Source: Artemia franciscana
Taxonomy: Eukaryota; Arthropoda; Branchiopoda; Anostraca; Artemiidae
Assembly: GCF_032884065.1 (NCBI RefSeq)
Contig: NC_088875.1
Coordinates: 42,047,424 to 42,111,423 of the forward strand
Reading direction: 5' to 3'
DNA length: 64,000 bases
In this document: positions 53,818 through 64,000 of the stretch, piece by piece
Layout of the letters: every line of letters starts with the position of its first letter
Numbering within the stretch: position 1 is the first letter of the stretch
Notes under the pieces: model-generated
The model's database searches: none
What the model was told of the DNA's origin: nothing
What the model saw: the letters and a program-made list of their open reading frames with translations, nothing else
Translations under genes and position numbers: made by a program

Positions 53818-56769
53818 AAATTAAATAAAAAAAACTAGTTTTTTTAACTGAAAGTAAGGAGCGACATCAAAACTTAAAACGAACAGAAATTACTCCGTAT
53901 ATGAAATGGGTTGTCCCCTCCGCAGTCCCTCGCTCTTTACGCTAAAGTTTGACTCTTTGCCCCAATTCTACTTTTTAAAACAATTAAAAACTTTAGCGTA
54001 AAGAGCGTGGGACTGCGGAGGGGACAACCCATTTCATATACGGAGTAATTTCTGTTCGTTTTAAGTTTTAATGTCGCTCCTTACTTTCAGTTAAAAAAAC
54101 TAGTTTTTTTATTTAATTTCTGAACGTTTTTGAATTAATGCATGTTTGATTTTGGCTCTTCGCACATAAACTATTGAAATGAAATTAGTATATTAATCTT
54201 TTTTTTGGCTAAATGGCTTTCTCTTAGCTTTGATCAGACGATTTTGAGAGATAAGGGGTGGGGAAGGAGGCCTAGCTGCCCTCCAATTTTTCGGTTACTT
54301 AAGAAGGCTACTAGAACTTTTAATATTCAACGAACGTTTTTATTAGTAAAAAATATACGTAACTTAAGAATTAACCTACGTAACAAACTTTTATATTCTT
54401 ATATTTTTATTATGTGTACGAGGGGGTTTTTACCCTCGTTAATACCTCGCTCTTTACACTAAATCGTAAGTTTTGTCCCAATTCCTTAAGAATGACCCCT
54501 GAATCAAAAAGGCCGTAGAATAAATAGTTGAAATCACTAAAAATATTTTAGCATAAAGAGCGAGGTATTTATCTCCTCCTAAATACCTCGCTCTTTATGC
54601 TAAAGTATTTTTAGAACCCCTCATATGCGTAATAATCTCTGTTCGTTTTAAATTTCAATGCTATTCCTTACTTTCATTTGAAAAAACGTTTTCATGTTTA
54701 TTTTTTCATTGTTTTTTTATAGTAATGCTAGAAAATCCTGCGCCCTTTTCATTGAATTTTTCTTCCCCCATGACATATTCCTCAAAGGAAAGATCCTCCC
54801 ACAAAGCCCTCTCCCATCAGCCCCACCCCCCAAACCAAAAAATCCCCATGAAAACGTCTGTACACTTCCCAATAACCATTACTATATGTAAACACTGGTC
54901 AAAGTTTGTAAATTGCAGCCCCTCCCTCAGGGATTGTGGGGGAGTAAGTCATTCCCAAAGAAATAGTTATTATGGTTTTCGACTATGCTGAACAAAATGG
55001 CTATCTTAAAATTTTAATCTGTTGACTTTTGGAAAAAATGAGCATGGGAGGGGGCCTATTTGCCCTCCAATTTTTTTGGTCACTTAAAAAGGGCACTAGA
55101 ACTTTTCATTTCCGTTAGAATGAGCCCTCTTGCGACATTCTAGGACCACTTGGTCGATAAGATGACCCCTGGGAAAAAAAACAAAAAAAAACAACAAACA
55201 AACAAATAAACACACACCCGTGATTTGTCTTCTGGCAAAAATACAAAATTCCACATTTTTTAGATAGGAGCTTGAAATTTTTGCTAGAAAGATTTTTGCT
55301 ATAGAGATTTTAGAAATTTTTGCTATCTGATATACCGAATGCGATAGTGTTATTTTCGTTAAGATTCTATGACTTTTAGGGGATGTTTCCCCCTTTTTTC
55401 CAAAATATGGCAAATTTTCTCAGGCTCGTAACTTTTGATGACAAAGACTAAATTAATTGAACCTTATATATTTAGAATCAGTGTAAAAATTCGATTCTTT
55501 TGATGTATCTTTTAGCATCAAAATTCTGTTTTTTTGGAGTTTCGTTTACTATTGAGCCGGGTCGCCCCTTACTACAGTTCCTTACCACGAACTGTTTGAA
55601 AAGAAAATAATTCGGTATTTCGGGGCTTCTGACATTATTACTCCTTTGCGGAAGTTAGGCTCAAAATTGAAAAAGGATTATATTTTTTCTCTGGGCCCCT
55701 TCCACCTCTTAGTTCGTTTATTTTCCCGTTAGTTTTCACCTGTTTTCGCTTTATAGTTGTGTTATCTCTTAGCAGTTCTTTCGTTAGTTGAGTTATGGTT
55801 GTGGTATATATGTTTTATCGCTCGTATAGTTGTGTTATTTTCAAATTATACTCCATAATAGAGAGGCTCCGAACACCCAGCATTGTATATTAAGCTCTTA
55901 ATTTGACGTTTTTTTCTAACGTGACCAGATTCGTCCTGCGCCCTTTTCATTGAATTTTTTTCCCCCATGGTATATTTCTCCAAGGAAAGATCCTCCCACA
56001 TAGCCCCCTCCCTCAACCCTACCCCCAAAACCAAAAAAAAATCCCCCTGAAAACGCCTGTACACTTCCCAATAACCATTATTATATGTAAACACTGGTTG
56101 AAGTTTGTAAGTTGCAACCCCTCTCCCAGGGACTGTGGGGGAGTAAGTCATCCCAAAAACATAGTTATAATGATTTTCGACTAATCTAAACAAAATGGCT
56201 ATCTCAAAATTTTGATCCGTTGACTTTGGGAAAAAATGAGCGTGGGAGGGGGCCTAGATGCCCTCCAATTATTTTGGTCACTTAAAAATGGCACTAGAAC
56301 TTTTCATTTCCGTTAGAATGAGCCCTCTTGCGACATTCTAGGACCACTTGGTCGATACGATGACCCCTGGGAAAAAAAACAAAACAAAAAAAAAAAAACA
56401 AACAAATAAACACGCACCCGTGATTTGTCTTCTGGCAAAAAATGCAAAATTCCACATTTTTGTAGATAGGAGCTTGAAACTTCTACAGTAGGGTTCTCTG
56501 ATACGCTGAATCTGATGGTGTCATTTTCGTTAAGATCCTACGACTTTTAGGGGGTGTTTCCCCCTATTTTCCTAAATAAGGCAAATTTTCTCAGGCTCGT
56601 AACTTTTGATGGCTAAGACTAAACTTGATAAAACTTATATATTTAAAATCAGCATTAAAATGCGATTCTTTTGATGTAGCTATTGATATCAAAATTCAAT
56701 TTTTTAGAGTTTTGGTTACTATTGAGCCGGATCGCTCCTTACTACAGTTCGTTACCACGAACTGTTTGA
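53818..56769 (-). mobile_element. Composite family A unit inserted in the LINE-P endonuclease
   Basis: Inverted copy of 49213-52114: the complete family A copy (53818 to about 55605, core 53854-54084), the link, and the family A half ending CGAACTGTTTGA. It is flanked by AAG at 53815-53817 and AAG at 56770-56772 (AGA is equally possible one base along). Without the unit and one AAG, the codons either side join in frame (CCT TTT AAG / ACA TTG ATT GGA). This defines a 2952-bp insertion with a 3-bp target duplication whose ends coincide with the ends of the inverted-repeat arm. No transposase is encoded. Confidence 0.88.
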
Positions 56770-58283
56770 AAGACATTGATTGGACAAATATATAACTCAC
56801 CCTCTGGTTCTATTTTTGCTTTTATGGATATACTAACTCAGATTTTACAGCTGATAGGAAACCAGAACCAAGATGTGATCATCATGGGTGATTTTAACAT
56901 TAATCTAGCCCTTCTTCTAAGAAATAGCTCAGTGGATCTTCTCACCATTATGTCAGAGTCTAATCTTTACCCTTCAATTACAATTCCAACCAGAGTAACA
57001 GAAAGTACACACTCACTGATTGACAACATTTTTTCTACATTATGTCCGGCGACGGTATCAGTCACCACAAGTGACACATCTGATCATTTTCCTATACACA
57101 CTGTCTTCAACACAGCGAGGATGCCAACTCCACTCGTAAGAACTTAAGAACTAACCAGGGTCTACAAGTAATTAATCTTAAAGACGAGAATCTTAAACTG
57201 TTAAATGATGAGTTTAAAAAGTTTCTTGGGACATTGTCCTAGCAAATGAAGATGTGAACGAAGGTTTTGAAATTTTCCATAATGCGTTTGTAGCTGCATA
57301 TAAAACATGCTGTTTTAAAGAGAAACCAAGAAACTGTGGAAGAACCAATATACCAATATGTCCATGGGTTACCGAAAGCTTACTCAGAGGCATAAATAAG
57401 AAAAATAAGTTATGGGCAAATTACAGAAACCACCCAAACCGAGAAAACCTAGAGAGATATGAGACGTATAAGAGATGCCTTCATTCAGTTCTGAGGAAAG
57501 CAAAAAGAATTTATGTGGATAATAAAATATTGGAAAGTGGGAAGGATGGACGGAAAGTCTGGAAGGTCATTAATTCGATTTTGCGACAAAATGATAAGAG
57601 AGCAGAATTGCCTTCCAGACTTTTTGTCAACGGGGAGGCTGTTACGGAACCCACTCAGGTTGCAAAAAAACTCAGTACATTTTTCGCAAGGATAGGAGGA
57701 ATTACATCTAATTCTGCGAAAAGTCCCCACAAACCCTACAAGCATTACCTTGGCTCAGCATGCACCAAATCAATGACAATAATTCCTGTGACATCAACTG
57801 AAGTAGAGCTAATTGTGAAGACCTTGAAAGGCACATCAGCATCTGGATTTGACCGGATACACACGAAAGCCCTGAAAGCAGTCTTCCCTTCTATCCTAGA
57901 GCCATTAACTTATTTGATAATCCTCTCTCTAAGAAGTGGTGTTTTTCCTTTGATACTAAAAAAAAGCAAGAATAATCCCTCTGCATAAAGGTGGCCCTCA
58001 TGACGATCCATCAAACTTCCGACCCATATCCATATTATCTGTTTTTTCAAAAGTTTTTGAAAAACTCTTACAAAGACTACTTTATCAGTTTCTCGAAATA
58101 AGAGGATTTTTTAATAGTCGTCAGTTCGGCTTCACACCTGGTCATTCAACAGAAGATGCTCTGGAATTCTTAAGCTTATTCATCAACAGAGCACTTGACT
58201 CAGGTCTTCTGCCAGCTGATATATTGATTGACATCAAGAAAGCATATGACAGTATGGCTCATACAATCTTACATGAAAAGCTG
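56770..58283 (+). pseudogene. LINE-P copy: ORF2 endonuclease end and reverse transcriptase
   Basis: Resumes the endonuclease at LIGQIYNSPSGSIFAFMDIL with IIMGDFNINLALLL (catalytic GDFN kept), THSLIDNIF and TSDHFPIHTVFN (Asp-His pair kept; 56776-57147). A frameshift near 57150-57250 leads to a 244-codon open stretch, 57254-57988: linker, then LRKAKRIYVDNKILESGKDG and GTSASGFDRIHTKALKAVFP at the start of the RT. After a shift near 57975, PLHKGGPHDDPSNFRPISIL, SRQFGFTPGHSTEDALEFL and LIDIKKAYDSMAHTILHEKL follow. The RT ends at about 58283, before the ADD box, where the tRNA-like repeat begins. Closely similar to 37780-38220. Confidence 0.87.
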
Positions 58284-58560
58284 CAATCAACTTCCTTGCA
58301 ACAGCCGGGATCGAACCTCAGACCCAACGATTTCCAGGCGAGGTTGTATCCACTGTGCTGTTACAAGGTATTGTGTATGGATATTCAAAGTATAGATCAT
58401 GAGAGATAAGTGGCTCGTCTGTGACAGAAAATGACATCATAGCCTAGGCAAGTAACTGTACTGCAAACATTAAGTCGCTGTTTACTGTCACATTTAAAAT
58501 AAATAAATGGCCTATAAGCTCAGAGTACGAGCTACTGATCAGAAGGCTAGTTAAAAAAAG
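58284..58560 (-). repeat. tRNA-like dispersed repeat, inverted copy 3 (truncating LINE-P)
   Basis: Reverse complement of the second half of the repeat at 11640-11880. The tRNA-like core is 58294-58368, with CGATCCCGGCTG as the T-arm side on the minus strand. It is followed by GAGATAAGTGGCTCGTCTG and TTAAGTCGCTGTTTACTGTC, the mirrored flank. Confidence 0.8.
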
Positions 58561-58700
58561 AATTCTAAAAAAGCTATATGCAACCATTATTTTATTTTAT
58601 TATCATGAAAAGAGAAATCACCAATGCATCAGCACAAACACAAAAAAAAAGAGAGACAGAAGGAGAAAAGGAAGACTGTTTTCCTAAATTAGTGATTAAT
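58561..58700. other. A-rich spacer between two repeat copies
   Basis: Contains AAAAAAAAGAGAGACAGAAGG and other purine-rich text. No feature. Confidence 0.4.
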
Positions 58701-59110
58701 ATAGACCAGCACTTGAAACTACTAAAGATTTTAATTTAAGAAATACTTAAAAAATTAACTGTCTGAAATAAAAAAAAATTATGTCTTCAGTCAAGCTGTA
58801 CAAATTCCTTGCAACAGCCGGGATTGAACCTCAGACCCGATAACTTCCAGGCGCGGTTGTATCCACTGTGCTGTTACAAGGTATTGTGTATGGATATTCA
58901 AAGTATAGATCATGAGAGATAAGTGGCTCGTCTGCGACAGAAAATGACATCATAGCGTAGGCAAGTAACTGTACTGCAAACATTAAGTCGCTGTTTACTG
59001 TCACATTTAAAATAAATAAATGGCCTATAAGCCCAGAGTACGGGCTACTGATCAGAAGGCTAGTTAAAAAAAGAATTCTAAAAAAGCTATATGCAACCAT
59101 TATTTTATTT
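58701..59110 (-). repeat. tRNA-like dispersed repeat, inverted copy 4
   Basis: Directly repeats the previous copy, about 513 bp further on. The tRNA-like core is 58807-58881. The two inverted copies share almost every base over 58294-58610 and 58807-59110, including AGAATTCTAAAAAAGCTATA, so they look like a recent local duplication. Confidence 0.82.
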
Positions 59111-61000
59111 TATTATATATATTATTTCTTTATTATTTTATTTTTTATTTTTTAGTTAAAGTCTAGTTTTTACAATTTATTTTTTGTTCACTGCTTTGGC
59201 AAAATTAAAGCCCGTTTTCTCTTTGCTTAATTTTTCGTAAATGGAAAAGGAGTGTGGTCTAAGAAATTATTAACGTCCATAAGAAAACAGAATAATGAGA
59301 AGAATAGCTAAACAGGAACAACAAAAAATATTTAGCAAACTATATTTCAAGATAAATGTCTGTCAAGATAAAAAGACTGTCTATGTACTAAAGTAACAAC
59401 TGGTAAATAACAGCAAAAAACGTGACTTAAATCGAAAACTGACAACTTATCTTCTTCTCTCGATTTTGAAATTTCCGCGGGAATTTTATTTACCACGGTG
59501 AGTAAAATCATGGCTTGCTTCCTGGATGGTGTGTTTATATGAGCTTTTGGTTTTACCCAACAGGCTTTGATTCAACTTAAACCTGAAGCAAAAACTGGTA
59601 TAAGTCCTTGTACTTTTAGTTTCTTTTCAATTTTTGCGCATACATTTTTAGTTACTGTCACTTGCAATTTTCAATGAGTGTGGTAAGATGTAGCTGACTA
59701 CTGTAAATAGGTTAAAACGGCAGTAGTAAAAATCCAGATTTACTTTTGAAGGCCTTTGGAAAATTTATATATATTGACAATTATAGTAAAATGGGGTAAA
59801 CATAGTGGAAGGATGGACTCACCTGGTAGAGATTTGTTTTTTTATTGCCACATCTTGAAAGGCTAGAAAAGACAGTCTAACTAGTAAAGTAACAACAGGT
59901 GAATAGCAGCGAAAAACGTAGCTTGAATCGAAAAACTGACAACTTATCTTCATCTCCGTGTGATATTTATGTGTTATAGCTCCAGATTGGTTCCCAATCT
60001 TTTGTGTTTTTTTTCCAAATTTGCCCAAACTTTTCACCATTCAAAGAGGATTTTACTCTTTGGGTGCACATTTTGTTAAAGATATATTCTCTTTGTGTTT
60101 CTGTCTGAATAATTCAGGTTAGGCTTTAATTTATGCTTACAGCCAAAACCTTAAATTCGCAGGTTCAATCGATTAGTCCGATTCTCAAATATCTGTATCT
60201 TAGTCAACCAGCCAAAGAAGAAGGAGAAATCAATATATCAATGTTTCGAAAGTGCAGCATTAGCTTCCTTAAACTTCGCTTATCAAAGCTTTTTCTAAAG
60301 AAATAAGAAAAGGATTACTAGGACCAAATTCAATATCCCATAATACCATAAGGCCCAATGAGCCACAAAGCCCATAATAGCCCATAAAGCCAGAAAACAA
60401 GAAGAGCAGCTAATGTATAAATGAATAACTTGTTACGTAGACCTTTTAACCTTTCTCTTGAAACATTTAAAGCTAAACTTTTAAGACCCCCCTTTTGATT
60501 TATTAGTCACATTTCTACTCAAAATTAAAACAGAAAGAAAAGTCGATGGATCGTCTTAAATGCATCGATAGAAGTTACTGAGGGGTCACTTATTAAAAAA
60601 TCAAGCAAATAAATAGAAGAACATAAAGGTCAATACAAAATAGAATAGTAAGAAGGATCGCTGAAGCAGATAAAAATTGTTTAGTAAGCTATATTTCAAG
60701 ATAAACATTTATCTTGAAATGTTTAGGGCATAAGTACTAGAACCTTTGCTCTTCATATATCGCTCTCGTTTGTTTGTCCGCATCGTTCTTATTTCTCAAG
60801 TTGTCCAGAAGTTTCAAGCTTTAAATAAAGTGCGTCAAATCTTCCCCAATGAGCTGCAATTAATGGAGCTTCTGATATTAATTTCTTTTTTATTGTCAGA
60901 TTTTGGAAGGCTAAAGAAGACAACTGTGTTGTAAAGCAACAACTGGGCAATAACAGCAAAAAACGTAACTTTGATCGATGTGTGTAGAAGTAAATTGGTG
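59111..61000. repeat. Dispersed repeat related to the Penelope flank and 7.7-8.8 kb
   Basis: 59380-59830 parallels 8370-8790: CAACTGGTAAATA, CGATTTTGAAATT, TTTTACCCAACAGGCTTTGATTC and TTACTGTCACTTGCAATTTTC are shared. 60280-60970 parallels 7730-8400. The segment 59840-59960 repeats part of it again. The order is shuffled relative to the 7-9 kb copy, so rearrangement has occurred. No protein frame is recognisable. Confidence 0.65.
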
Positions 61001-61149
61001 TGTAGAAGTTTCAACCCGTAGTAAAGCTTGACTTTACTACAAGTACAGTAAAGTAAAATCTAAAGTATATATTTTAGTATAAGGTATAAATACAACATAT
61101 ATAATAGTACAAAGTGCTAATATAATTTAAAGTATAAAATATATAATTT
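61001..61149. repeat. AT-rich AAAGTATA-type low-complexity tract
   Basis: AAAGTAAAATC, AAAGTATATA and AAAGTATAAAATATA words recur at short spacing. No gene. Confidence 0.6.
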
Positions 61150-61380
61150 TAACTAAAGTATAAATTTTGTCCCAATTCCTTAAAACAATTCCTGAATCAC
61201 AAGGGTCATTTAATTAGAACAATAAGTAACTTTCTTTTAAAATGCCAGAAAACATTAGTGTGAAGAGCGAGGTGTTGAGGAGGGGGCATCCCCCTTGAGT
61301 ACCTAGTAATATTTGTTCGTTTCAAGTTTAAATGTTGCTCCTTACTTTCAGTTAAAAAAGCTTTTCTTTTTTCAATTTCT
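61150..61380 (+). repeat. Family A core fragment
   Basis: TTTGTCCCAATTCCTTAA, AGAGCGAGGTGTTGAGGAGG and TGTTGCTCCTTACTTTCAG mark one side of a family A core in the same arrangement as 48766-49015. Confidence 0.7.
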
Positions 61381-61660
61381 CGTAATATTGAAAAAAAAAA
61401 CACTATCACAACCAAAATTATTGAACAGTAAACGAATGGGGATTGACTGTTAAATAAATATATTTATATTCATTTTTGGAAGTCTTGAAAATATGATTTA
61501 ATAAACTAAAAAAAGAGAAAATATTCAACATGTGGTTTGTTTTCAGTAAAGTGCAAATTATGTTCTGGTCTTTAGAAAGCTTTAGACTTACTCTTCTTAA
61601 ATACCCTCAGTGGTTCTTGAAATATTGCTGAGACATTTTATTGACAATCAGCACGTTTAA
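61381..61660 (+). repeat. Dispersed repeat, copy 3 of 3
   Basis: Matches 48490-48765 from TTTCTCGTAATATTG to ATATTGCTGAGACATTTTATTG. In both places it lies next to a family A core fragment, though on opposite sides. Confidence 0.75.
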
Positions 61661-61679
61661 AATGCCTATTGATATAGTT

Positions 61680-62770
61680 ATAAAATAACATAAACCTTCC
61701 GTAAAAGTTTTACTTTATACCCTATTCCAGTTCTAAAATTTCCTTCATGACTATCTTGGCAACCAGGATCAAAATAAAGAATTTTGATTTACTCAGAACC
61801 TTTTGGTCGGTTCAAAATCCCCCAAGACATATACTGAAAGCTTCATCTTAGTAATCCAAACGGGTTCTGGGATATAACTGTCATGCCCTTTAAATAATCT
61901 GTATCAACAAAATGTATTTCGATTTAGTTCGACACCCTCCTTAACATTCCCAGATAGTTTTTATTGTAATACCATTAGTTATATTAGTAGTAGTAATAGC
62001 AATAGTAGTAGTAAAAATTCGTAGTAGCATGCCTTTAGTAGTAGTTGTAGTTGGAGATTTAGTAGCAGTAGCTTGCCCTTAGTGGCTTTTGGTTAGTTCA
62101 GCATCCCCCTTAAAATACCCTGAAGGTTTTAGCTTAATACCCTAGACCATGGGTACGAAACTTGTGGGCCGCATGCAACCCACCAGCCGTCTTGGTGCAG
62201 CAAGCAAGATCCTCCCCGTCACCTGACGGACCACATTACACACCATACCAATACATATTTTTTGGTTGGTTCAAAATACATACCTTCTGGTTGATTCAAA
62301 ATCCCCCTCAACATGCACTGAAAGCTTCATTTTAGCAATCCAAACGGTTTCTGGGATATAATTGTCATATCCTTTAATATATCTGTATCATCATAATGTA
62401 TTTCAAATTAATTCAACATCCTCCTCAACACTCCTAGGTAGTTCCTTTGTAATACCTGTAGTTTCATTAGTACTAGTAGTACTAAGTAGCAGTTGTACAA
62501 GTTGTAGTAGTAATAGCAATAATAGTAGTAATTGTCCCGGCAGCATGTTCTTACTAGTAGTTGTAGTTGTAGTAGCAGTAGCCTGCCCTTAGTAGCTTTT
62601 GGTTAGTTCAGCCTCCCCCTTAGCATACGCAGATAGTTTTAACTTAATTCCCTAGACCAAGAGTCGGAAGATAGTGGGCCACCTTCCACCTACCAGCCGT
62701 CTTTGTTCAGCCCCCAAGATCCTCACCGCAACTCACCTGACAGACAATATTACAGACCATACCAATACAC
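61680..62770 (+). repeat. TAG/TAA-rich diverged repeat field, second locus
   Basis: Same family as 39641-43130: TACCCTATTCCAGTTCTAAA, AATCCCCCnnGACAT, CTTCATCTTAGTAATCCAAA, then TAGTAGTAGTAATAGCAATAGTAG tracts and TTTTGGTTAGTTCAGC. Two related blocks, 62140-62260 and 62650-62765, follow CCCTAGACCA and contain GTGGGCCgCaTgCAACCCACC, CCAGCCGTCTT and ACCATACCAATACA. The first begins like a hAT end but has no clear paired terminus. Confidence 0.7.
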
Positions 62771-63440
62771 AACGGAGTGAAAGGGGGCGCTGTCTAGAAT
62801 TTTGATATATATGAAATCTCAAAAAATCATTAAATGCCATCTAGCATAGTTAGTTCAATGTTCAACCATCCAGAACGATTGGTTTGGTATTTTACCATTT
62901 TTTTTAGTAAACCTGCCTCAAAGTTTAAAAATACCCCCCCCCCCTCCAAAAAAAATATTTTACTTATAAGTTTTATTTTCTATTCTTTTTAGTTCAGTAA
63001 AATTTAGAGTTTGTGGTACCTAACGAAAGCCCAATTATCTGGTCATACTGTGTGGCTATATTTTTGTAAAATATTCAGGAAAAAAAATTACTCTTGATTT
63101 TTATAGATGGCAGTTATCTAGTATGTAGTGGAACATAAAAAAAAATGATACACACTGGGACATATCCCAGTATATGCCAGATGATACCCATCTATAAAAC
63201 CAAGGGTAATCTTTCTTTTTGGAAAGTTAATTTTCTCCAAAAAGGTTTAAGCACATCCACGTTGTCAAAGAAGCAAAATACAATGACTCAGGAAAAAAAA
63301 TAAGAAGTTTCAATTTTCGGGGAAGCTAAAGAGGGAGTGAAATTAAATCAAAATTTATAATTAAATTTCAATAGTTCCAAGCTGATTAATTATCATAGAA
63401 TTTTTTTTAGATTGTATATTGGCCCTATCCGGGCCAAAAT
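62771..63440. other. Unassigned AT-rich stretch
   Basis: Contains a C-run (62934-62945) and no recognisable gene or repeat partner in this window. Confidence 0.45.
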
Positions 63441-63441
63441 T

Positions 63442-63612
63442 TCTGTTTGATGTCACAAAATGTCACTTTCCTGCGGCATGATCAGATTTGCCAACTTTCA
63501 ATCAATATTCTGATTGATTTGCCAAATTTCAATCAACTTTCTATTTGATGGCACAAAATGTCACTTTCCTGCGGCATGATCAGATTTGCCAGCTTTCAAT
63601 CAATATTCACTG
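63442..63612 (+). repeat. ~98-bp tandem duplication
   Basis: TTTGATG(T/G)CACAAAATGTC and TTTCCTGCGGCATGATCAGA with TTTGCCA(A/G)CTTTCAATC start at 63446 and again at 63544. The copies differ at about two positions in the shared part; the second is cut at CAATATTCACTGACC. Confidence 0.85.
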
Positions 63613-64000
63613 ACCCAGATCGTGTATCACTTAACTTGTTATTGGCAGGGGATTATTCACCTGCAGCAAATGCTTGCGTTGAAAAATAGGAATCAAAATA
63701 ATGCCTAACCACAGGGACTAGCTTTTAATTCAACAAATGTCTTAATTTAAGTTTGAATTTTAATTTAAATTTAAATAAACACAAAAAAGGCAAACCCACG
63801 GATTAAACTGAAAATGTTTTCTGAGAAACCATATTATGATACTACATTTAACAGGCGTTAAATAAACGCTGGAATTTGTGCTGGAAACATAAAAATGGGG
63901 TTTGCCAAAACTCTATGAACTGAAGGGTTGGAAGGTTAGTAAAGCGCAACTTAATGGTTGCACTCGGAAGGTGTTATTGAAGTTACTTAATTTATTTTTG
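63613..64000. other. Unassigned stretch at the window end
   Basis: AT-rich; no frame, repeat or RNA gene recognised. Confidence 0.4.

Noticed and set aside
62140..62765. hAT elements at the two CCCTAGACCA sites
   Set aside because: The start resembles a hAT end, but no inverted partner or 8-bp duplication was found; kept only as part of the repeat field.

Overview
The window is repeat-dense eukaryotic DNA, AT-rich, with no recognisable host gene, no operons and no rRNA. Reverse transcriptases, endonucleases and helicases of several mobile-element classes are present, nearly all broken by stops, frameshifts, truncations or later insertions. The mix (Helitron, Penelope-like, several LINE lineages, an LTR-element pol, a hAT-type MITE, long microsatellites) fits an arthropod, possibly a branchiopod crustacean. 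That placement is a guess from overall character. No bacterial or viral genome organisation is seen. Working names used here: 'family A' (a TIR/foldback repeat whose copies carry GTAAGGAGCGAC near both ends), LINE-P, LINE-M, LINE-N, LINE-Q and LINE-R.

Layout, 1-23 kb. A decayed Helitron helicase lies on the minus strand (1-1756). A 4.4-kb palindrome follows, with arms at 2421-4089 and 5176-6846, and then Helitron-like terminal hairpins (6880-6963). A Penelope-like RT/GIY-YIG pseudogene (9598-10470) sits between inverted copies of one repeat. Next come a ~1-kb repeat with a tRNA-like core, a 387-bp satellite (12439-13600) and a ~20-bp minisatellite (13790-17230) split by a family A insertion (14745-16432). 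Then follow a LINE-P tail, a minus-strand LINE-N pseudogene (17850-20420), an LTR-retrotransposon pol remnant (20930-22460) and a LINE-Q tail (22830-23610).

Layout, 23-49 kb. A family A copy (23611-25296) is followed by long CT, TC/TG and TA simple-sequence tracts (25.4-30 kb), an RTE-like endonuclease remnant (30350-31400) and LINE-R. LINE-M copy 1 (34910-37740) carries a 525-codon open RT frame. A LINE-P 5'-truncated copy (37780-39240) precedes a TAG/TAA-rich dispersed-repeat field (39.4-43.1 kb), which contains a hAT-type MITE with an 8-bp target duplication. LINE-M copy 2 (43898-48190) keeps gag-like ORF1, endonuclease and RT, and has an inverted scrap of ORF1 at its broken end.

Layout, 49-64 kb. 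A 7.6-kb inverted duplication (arms 49213-52114 and 53818-56769) surrounds the first part of a LINE-P copy. The right arm is inserted inside that copy's endonuclease gene with a 3-bp target duplication, so a 2.95-kb composite family A unit appears to have moved as one piece. The LINE-P copy continues to 58283 and is cut by two inverted copies of the tRNA-like repeat. The remainder consists of dispersed repeats.

The elements interrupt one another (satellite then family A; LINE-P then composite family A; LINE-P then tRNA-like repeat; TAG-repeat then hAT MITE), which gives a partial relative chronology. The most striking signals are the two giant inverted repeats, the composite transposition event, the inverted ORF1 fragment in LINE-M, and the satellite/minisatellite pair built from one motif in opposite orientations.
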